From the NCBI RefSeq assembly GCF_963678635.1, contig NC_087062.1:45779758-45843757 (forward strand): DNA of 64,000 nt, written 5' to 3'. Below are positions 57,889 to 64,000 of the stretch, piece by piece; within the stretch, counting starts at the first letter, position 1; each line of letters starts with the position of its first letter. The notes under the pieces are model-generated. The model had not been told where the DNA came from. It made no database searches and was given only the letters and a program-made list of their open reading frames with translations. Source of the stretch: Symsagittifera roscoffensis (Eukaryota > Xenacoelomorpha > Acoela > Convolutidae). The position numbers were made by a program, and so were the translations under genes.

Positions 57889-60241
57889 CATACATACATA
57901 CATACATACATACATACATACATACATACATACATACATACATACATACATACATACATACATACATACATACATACATACATACATACATACATACATA
58001 CATACATACATACATACATACATACATACATACATACATACATACATACATACATACATACATACATACATACATACATACATACATACATACATACATA
58101 CATACATACATACATACATACATACATACATACATACATACATACATACATACATACATACATACATACATACATACATACATACATACATACATACATA
58201 CATACATACATACATACATACATACATACATACATACATACATACATACATACATACATACATACATACATACATACATACATACATACATACATACATA
58301 CATACATACATACATACATACATACATACATACATACATACATACATACATACATACATACATACATACATACATACATACATACATACATACATACATA
58401 CATACATACATACATACATACATACATACATACATACATACATACATACATACATACATACATACATACATACATACATACATACATACATACATACATA
58501 CATACATACATACATACATACATACATACATACATACATACATACATACATACATACATACATACATACATACATACATACATACATACATACATACATA
58601 CATACATACATACATACATACATACATACATACATACATACATACATACATACATACATACATACATACATACATACATACATACATACATACATACATA
58701 CATACATACATACATACATACATACATACATACATACATACATACATACATACATACATACATACATACATACATACATACATACATACATACATACATA
58801 CATACATACATACATACATACATACATACATACATACATACATACATACATACATACATACATACATACATACATACATACATACATACATACATACATA
58901 CATACATACATACATACATACATACATACATACATACATACATACATACATACATACATACATACATACATACATACATACATACATACATACATACATA
59001 CATACATACATACATACATACATACATACATACATACATACATACATACATACATACATACATACATACATACATACATACATACATACATACATACATA
59101 CATACATACATACATACATACATACATACATACATACATACATACATACATACATACATACATACATACATACATACATACATACATACATACATACATA
59201 CATACATACATACATACATACATACATACATACATACATACATACATACATACATACATACATACATACATACATACATACATACATACATACATACATA
59301 CATACATACATACATACATACATACATACATACATACATACATACATACATACATACATACATACATACATACATACATACATACATACATACATACATA
59401 CATACATACATACATACATACATACATACATACATACATACATACATACATACATACATACATACATACATACATACATACATACATACATACATACATA
59501 CATACATACATACATACATACATACATACATACATACATACATACATACATACATACATACATACATACATACATACATACATACATACATACATACATA
59601 CATACATACATACATACATACATACATACATACATACATACATACATACATACATACATACATACATACATACATACATACATACATACATACATACATA
59701 CATACATACATACATACATACATACATACATACATACATACATACATACATACATACATACATACATACATACATACATACATACATACATACATACATA
59801 CATACATACATACATACATACATACATACATACATACATACATACATACATACATACATACATACATACATACATACATACATACATACATACATACATA
59901 CATACATACATACATACATACATACATACATACATACATACATACATACATACATACATACATANNNNNNNNNNNNNNNNNNNNNNNNNNNNNNNNNNNN
60001 NNNNNNNNNNNNNNNNNNNNNNNNNNNNNNNNNNNNNNNNNNNNNNNNNNNNNNNNNNNNNNNNNNNNNNNNNNNNNNNNNNNNNNNNNNNNNNNNNNNN
60101 NNNNNNNNNNNNNNNNNNNNNNNNNNNNNNNNNNNNNNNNNNNNNNNNNNNNNNNNNNNNNNNNGCATACAAACATACATACATGCATACATAAATGCAT
60201 ACATACATACATACATACATAAATGCATACATACATACATA
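57553..60241. repeat. CATA tetranucleotide microsatellite with assembly gap
   Basis: Perfect (TACA)n over about 57866-59964, with imperfect edges (57553-57865 and 60165-60241). A run of 200 N (59965-60164) interrupts it, so the true length is unknown. All large open frames here (YIHT or MYVC repeats) are repeat artefacts. Confidence 0.97.
59965..60164. other. assembly gap, 200 N
   Basis: Exactly 200 unknown bases inside the microsatellite, the size used for gaps of unknown length. Confidence 0.95.
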
Positions 60242-60257
60242 ATTATTGAAATCGACA

Positions 60258-60420
60258 TTCTTCTCGGTTGAAACTTCGTCGGTCGAACTCGGTCGAAGCG
60301 TGAGTTCTCAGTCGAACTTGGTCGAAATATTTTTCTTTGGTCGAACATAGTCGAAACATAGGCAGTTTGGGTCGAGACGGTCGATACACGCCAAGTTTTG
60401 GTCGAGTCAGTCAAATAATA
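60258..60420 (+). repeat. GGTCGAA-rich degenerate short repeat
   Basis: GGTCGAA, GGTCGAG or CAGTCGAA recurs about ten times at 10-25-bp spacing. Similar AGTCGAA words lie left of the microsatellite (56940-57130), so the CATA array sits between two related GTCGA-rich stretches. Confidence 0.6.
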
Positions 60421-60710
60421 CATGTCAAACCTCAATCCGGTTATTACTCATTTCGTTCCCGGTTCAAAACTTGTATGTGCTCAACATTTTGCAAGGTGAG
60501 ATCTTGCAAGTAAGGCTATTGTATTGAATCTGAAATAAAAAACCTTCAGCTAAGGCCTCTGGCGGATTTATTAAGTTTTAATACACCCATAGACGGAAGA
60601 TAATAATTAGCTCTTCAGACGTTACCATCGATGCTTAATCAGTACTTCGATTAGTAAGGCTGCACATTTTCACGCTTTTTGAGTTTGTAGCTTTAAGTTA
60701 TCATAGTTAC
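60421..60710. other. intron sequence next to the ABCG donor
   Basis: No coding or repeat signal beyond the donor site GTAACT at 60705-60710 (minus strand). Confidence 0.5.
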
Positions 60711-60842
60711 CTTGGAAATCGCTGTTGACCAAGTCCAGCATGTAGTCTGTGGGGTTGCAACATGGCGGAATTCCCTGACCAGAAGCTTTGGTGAGCATGC
60801 AGATGGCGTCATCGATTGGACCAGAATAGACCAGCAGACCAC
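60711..60842 (-). CDS. ABCG half-transporter, end of nucleotide-binding domain and linker
   Basis: Minus-strand exon of 132 nt between an AATAAG acceptor and a CAAG|GTAACT donor. It encodes GGLLVYSGPIDDAI, then GIPPCCNPTDYMLDLVNSDF. G-G-x-x-V-Y-x-G-P followed by C-N-P-x-D-Y-x-L-D-L-V-N is the diagnostic end of the ABC domain and start of the linker in ABCG/White transporters. Base composition is much less AT-rich than the surroundings. It leaves one base (phase 1), which joins the two bases at the start of the exon at 4218. Confidence 0.85.
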
Positions 60843-61254
60843 CTTATTGTTGAGAAAATAGCTCACTATTGTAAAATTAGGTCAACATGAGACCATAAAT
60901 TATAATCCAACTAGGCAACCCGGGTCACAAATTTTCTCTTCACTAACCGGGATCCGGTTTGTTTTGTTTGTATGTTCGTAGCATGGGAACCAAAGTTTGT
61001 TCAGACCGACATGAGAACCAAAAACTGGCAAAACCGAGACCTGGTATGTTCAGACTGTGGAAACCCTAGGTAAACTATAAAGTAAAATCTATAAAGTTTA
61101 ATAAAAAATAGATTATAATCAGATAAAAAAGTTACGAATTCCATACTAAGCAGAATCTAAGAAATTAAACAAAATAGGTACAAATAGTAATTATGCTCAG
61201 ATTCAGATATTGTTTCGATTATTTAATATTACAACTATAACTTGCAAATCTAAC
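60843..61254. other. intron; expected ABC signature and Walker B exons not found
   Basis: The signature, Walker B and D-loop of the ABC domain (about 110 residues) should lie between the two flanking exons but are absent. Instead a GC-richer stretch (60905-61080) has an AACCGG-GAT-CCGGTT palindrome and three diverged ATGTTCAGAC-type words before GGAAACC or GAACC. Confidence 0.45.
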
Positions 61255-61342
61255 CTGACAGTAGAGTGAGAGATGAGAACATATTCCACATACGTGAGGG
61301 GGGCTGATGCACCGACAAGATCACCGTCTTGCCTCAAACAAA
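61255..61342 (-). CDS. possible ABCG exon: Q-loop region of the nucleotide-binding domain
   Basis: Minus strand, 88 nt between a GCATAG acceptor and an AG|GTTAGA donor. It reads CLRQDGDLVGASAPLTYVEY then VLISHSTVR. QD followed eight to nine residues later by LT-x-x-E and a hydrophobic/Ser stretch matches the Q-loop and following helix of ABCG domains (QDD...LTVRE...S). The exon phases do not allow direct joining to 60842, consistent with missing intermediate exons. It could also be a chance match. Confidence 0.4.
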
Positions 61343-62247
61343 CTATGCAATTAGCATTTTTCAAACAGAAGTATGTACATTTTTATACTTTATTTTTGTT
61401 AAACGATATTTTTCACGGCAATTTTTTTTAAATTTTTGAAGTCCACTTTGTTTTTATTATTCCTTTTTTTGTAAATAATATTTCATGACATGCAAATAAT
61501 ATTTCATGAAATACTATTTCATGACTCACATTTGCATCATGCTATAAATTTTCAATTCGTGATGACGTGTTAACTTTTTTCTTTTAAAAGTTATAAGCAC
61601 TCTTTTTTAGTCTATATTAAGCTAAATTAGATTAGTCATACAACAAAACAGAAAATGAAAACAAAATTGCTCGTATTAGAACGGAGTCTTGGAGGCTCTG
61701 ACCATCCTTTCCTTTAAAGTCCATGAATTAGTTTTTTTATAACTTTAAAAATGGATGAAATGTTCATTTTTTTCAGAGTTTTTTTCGAACAATTTTCCCC
61801 GATATGCTATGTAAATTACAAAGTTATGGAAGCAATAATTATACCGAACAATTTGCCTCGTTTCAATGTGAATCGATTCCTGATCCGAGGATTACATCTC
61901 TGCTTAGGCGCCAATAGAATGGAATATGCCGCGCCATAAAAATCCCAAATTTGTAAAAATAGGATTTTTTGAGCCTATGTAACCTTACAAAAATTAATGG
62001 CCGATGGCATATTTTTTTATTTTGAGCCGATGACTCCAATATTTATTTATTTAATTTATATTCTAGAGTCGGAACAAAAACTCCAGTATCAGCGGAAAAA
62101 GTATGCAAAGAGCCTCCTGACTATGTTGTCAACAAATGCGCCTTGTCTTCGCTGATTTCGTTTCTTTGCAGTATCGAATAAGCTCAATAAAGAAATCAAG
62201 AAGTCTTTTCGAAAAAAAAATTGCCATTTTTTGGTATGGATAACATT
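61343..62247. other. AT-rich, no supported gene
   Basis: A minus-strand open stretch near 62085-62165 (RRQGAFVDNIVRRLFAYFF) looks protein-like but is unassigned. No Walker A exon seen. Confidence 0.4.
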
Positions 62248-62900
62248 AGTATATGTCGGGGCAGTTCAGCCGGAGGGGGGGGGTGTGGTGGTGAAGACCT
62301 CCATGTATTCACATAGGCTATAGAGTATCAGGTCTTCACCCTATGTATTAACATAGGGAATAGCTTTCCCAATGTATTAAGATAAGGATAGGGAATAGAA
62401 TTGGTAAGGTTTCATGGTTTGAATGATGGTAAGAGAATGGTAAGAAAAACAGTACTTTTTTGAATTTGGTGTGGAAATGTCTAAATTTTTTGCAAAATTT
62501 TCGGCGCGCGTTACCTAATGGGTAAATATTATTGTTGTATTAGGTGGGAATAGATTATCCAATGTTACAGGATTGCATATAGGTTTCAGAGTTTCAGATG
62601 TTGAGTTGGTAAGTTTCGAGAAAAAAATTTTGGCGCCCGTTTTTTTTTGATGCTCGATTTTTCCGATACATGCAATTCTTAGCTAACTCCTACAATTTAC
62701 GATATGTAAGGGCTGTCTTTTTTTACGGTATGGTAAGTTTAAGACGGAAAGTTTCAGAAAAGTTTTAAAGTTTTTTCAAGTTTTACTTGCAAATACATTT
62801 TTATCTTGAAAAAACTTTTTTATTAACAAAAGTCGAAAAAAAAAATTTGGATCGTAATGGTAAGTTTCAGATGGTAAGTTTCGAGAAAATTAACTTTCGA
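62248..62900 (+). mobile_element. second Maverick-type terminal repeat
   Basis: Starts AGTATATGTCGGGGCAG then TTCAGCCGG and a G-run, then TCTTCACCCTATGTATTAAC and ATAGGGAATAG, several ATGGTAAG words, CGGCGCGCGTTA and TTTTGGCGCCCG. This is the same module order as the repeats at 7996 and 46402, in the orientation of a left end. The rest of that element would lie to the right, beyond the window. Confidence 0.7.
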
Positions 62901-62990
62901 TTTAGAGTATGGGTTCATAAACTAATATATCACAGAATAATTTTTTTCAAAAAAGTCTTTTAAATACATATTTCATCTTAATTGTGTTCC

Positions 62991-63160
62991 CTCAGGTTAT
63001 CTGGGGAAAATTGACAACAGGGGATTATCTTTGACAGGTTAATTATTCTGCTCCACAGGATATCAGGGGAATCTTGACAGCTCCTCACGGTTGATTACTT
63101 TTATATCCCACTTGAACTTTTTTCTCCAGGTTATCTGGAGAAAGGATGACAACTCCATTA
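62991..63160 (+). repeat. three-unit degenerate tandem repeat, about 65-bp period
   Basis: CAGGTTATCTGGGGAAAATT then GACAAC (about 62995), ACAGGATATCAGGGGAATCT then TGACAGCTCC (about 63055) and CCAGGTTATCTGGAGAAAGG then ATGACAACTCC (about 63128) are related units. Confidence 0.6.
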
Positions 63161-64000
63161 TACTTATTAATTTATGACTTATTTTTATCTTTTCTCACAT
63201 AGTTATCCCACGCTCATATGACAGATGCATATTACCAGTTGCCCACAGTGTTAGTGAAGCGTGAATTGCTTTCTTGAGAGATCAAAAATTCATAAAAAAT
63301 TGAAATACATAAAAAATTGAAATACATTCAATCAAAACTGCACGAACTTTTTATTGGAACTAAGATAAAAATATGCAAAACCTTTTAAGTTTCGACCAAT
63401 CAGATGTTTTTATCTTGTTCACATTTTTACCTCAACAAGTTTTTTATTCTGTCATATTTCTTGCTACGATTAATTTCAGTTCTCTTTTATCACTTCATCT
63501 TAAATATTTCAAAAAAAAATTTAAAATTTCTGCAATTTTCCAAAAATTATATTATCATCCAAGTTTGTCAATTGCTCTACCCCGGTCAAAGTTTACACTG
63601 AGAAAGATATAGTATCATAATCTTGTTGAGTCTGCTCTTTTTGTAGGAAAGTTTTTCAATCTTCCTCAGAGAAAACTTTTAAGAAGATTATACAATTCAC
63701 TAGAAATTGGTTACAATTTGTGAAACTTTGTCTTTTCTATCAATAATTCTTTCAATTGGGGGACTACAACAACCATATTCCATCATCATTCTCCGTGATT
63801 TCCACCAAAAAGTTGGCTGCTAACTTGGTTTTTTTTAACAAAAATTAAGGATTTTAAAGAGTTAAATTTCATAAATATATAAGCATTTCACTACATCCTA
63901 TAGTAAATTTACTGCAAAAATTTACAATTACAAACAAAAAATGTACTTTTACATAAAATTACTGATAAAATTCAAAACATGCACATCATGAAATTGTTTC
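63161..64000. other. interior of the right-edge element, nothing assigned
   Basis: AT-rich. A 79-codon plus-strand frame (63373-63612) is rich in Phe/Leu and has no recognisable family. It is not annotated as a gene. Confidence 0.35.

Larger units (their letters stand above)
4219..60710 (-). other. giant ABCG intron, about 56.5 kb
   Basis: Donor CAAG|GTAACT at 60710 and acceptor CTTCAG at 4219, phase 1 on both sides, rebuilding a glycine codon. The protein order across the junction (NPTDYMLDLVNSDF, then the charged linker) is the expected ABCG order. The intron contains a BEL/Pao element, a Maverick-like element with satellite, repeat X copies and a CATA array. The plus-strand ordering depends on the assembly, which has one gap. 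Confidence 0.7.

Noticed and set aside
57534-60435. Very long YIHT and MYVC frames of 800-950 codons
   Set aside because: Translations of a tetranucleotide microsatellite and of the N gap.
60740-60860. GC-richer block considered as a possible RNA gene
   Set aside because: It reads as an ABCG exon on the minus strand with fitting splice sites.

Overview
The window looks like an AT-rich invertebrate animal genome with spliced genes, BEL/Pao retrotransposons, a Maverick/Polinton-type giant DNA transposon, satellite DNA and a long CATA microsatellite. I cannot name the species. Arthropod-style initiator sequences are compatible with the sequence but do not decide it.

The layout is nested. The only clear host gene is an ABCG-type half-transporter on the minus strand. 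Its 3' exons lie at 2067-4218. An upstream exon, the end of the nucleotide-binding domain plus linker, lies at 60711-60842. The exon ends match in phase, which implies a single intron of about 56.5 kb (4219-60710) holding almost everything else. Inside it is a BEL/Pao element with its 5' LTR at 4677-5283 and 3' LTR at 54873-55479, both 607 bp. It carries gag, protease, reverse transcriptase, RNase H and integrase remnants full of stops and frameshifts.

Inside the BEL/Pao protease region sits a 38,407-bp element, 7996-46402. It has inverted terminal repeats, AG...CT termini and a perfect 6-bp target duplication (AGCGTT at 7990-7995 and 46403-46408). Near its left end it carries a decayed protein-primed family-B DNA polymerase (minus strand, 8363-12318). 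That polymerase is itself interrupted by a small BEL/Pao fragment. The middle 26 kb (about 12735-38660) is a higher-order satellite of 31-bp A/T-tract units and a conserved spacer. The spacer shares a motif with the element's terminal repeats. The right part (38660-45900) has a promoter-like cluster, three decayed coding regions I do not recognise or only partly recognise (one with zinc fingers), and AT-rich sequence.

From 48979 to 57030 duplicated pol fragments alternate with a roughly 1.6-kb repeat, here called X. Three X copies keep a small minus-strand open frame with a signal-peptide-like start and spaced cysteines. A CATA array of more than 2.6 kb with an assembly gap follows (57553-60241). 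At 62248 another Maverick-type terminal repeat begins and appears to run off the right edge.

Most apparent open frames in the satellite and the CATA array are repeat artefacts. No rRNA, tRNA or CRISPR was found.
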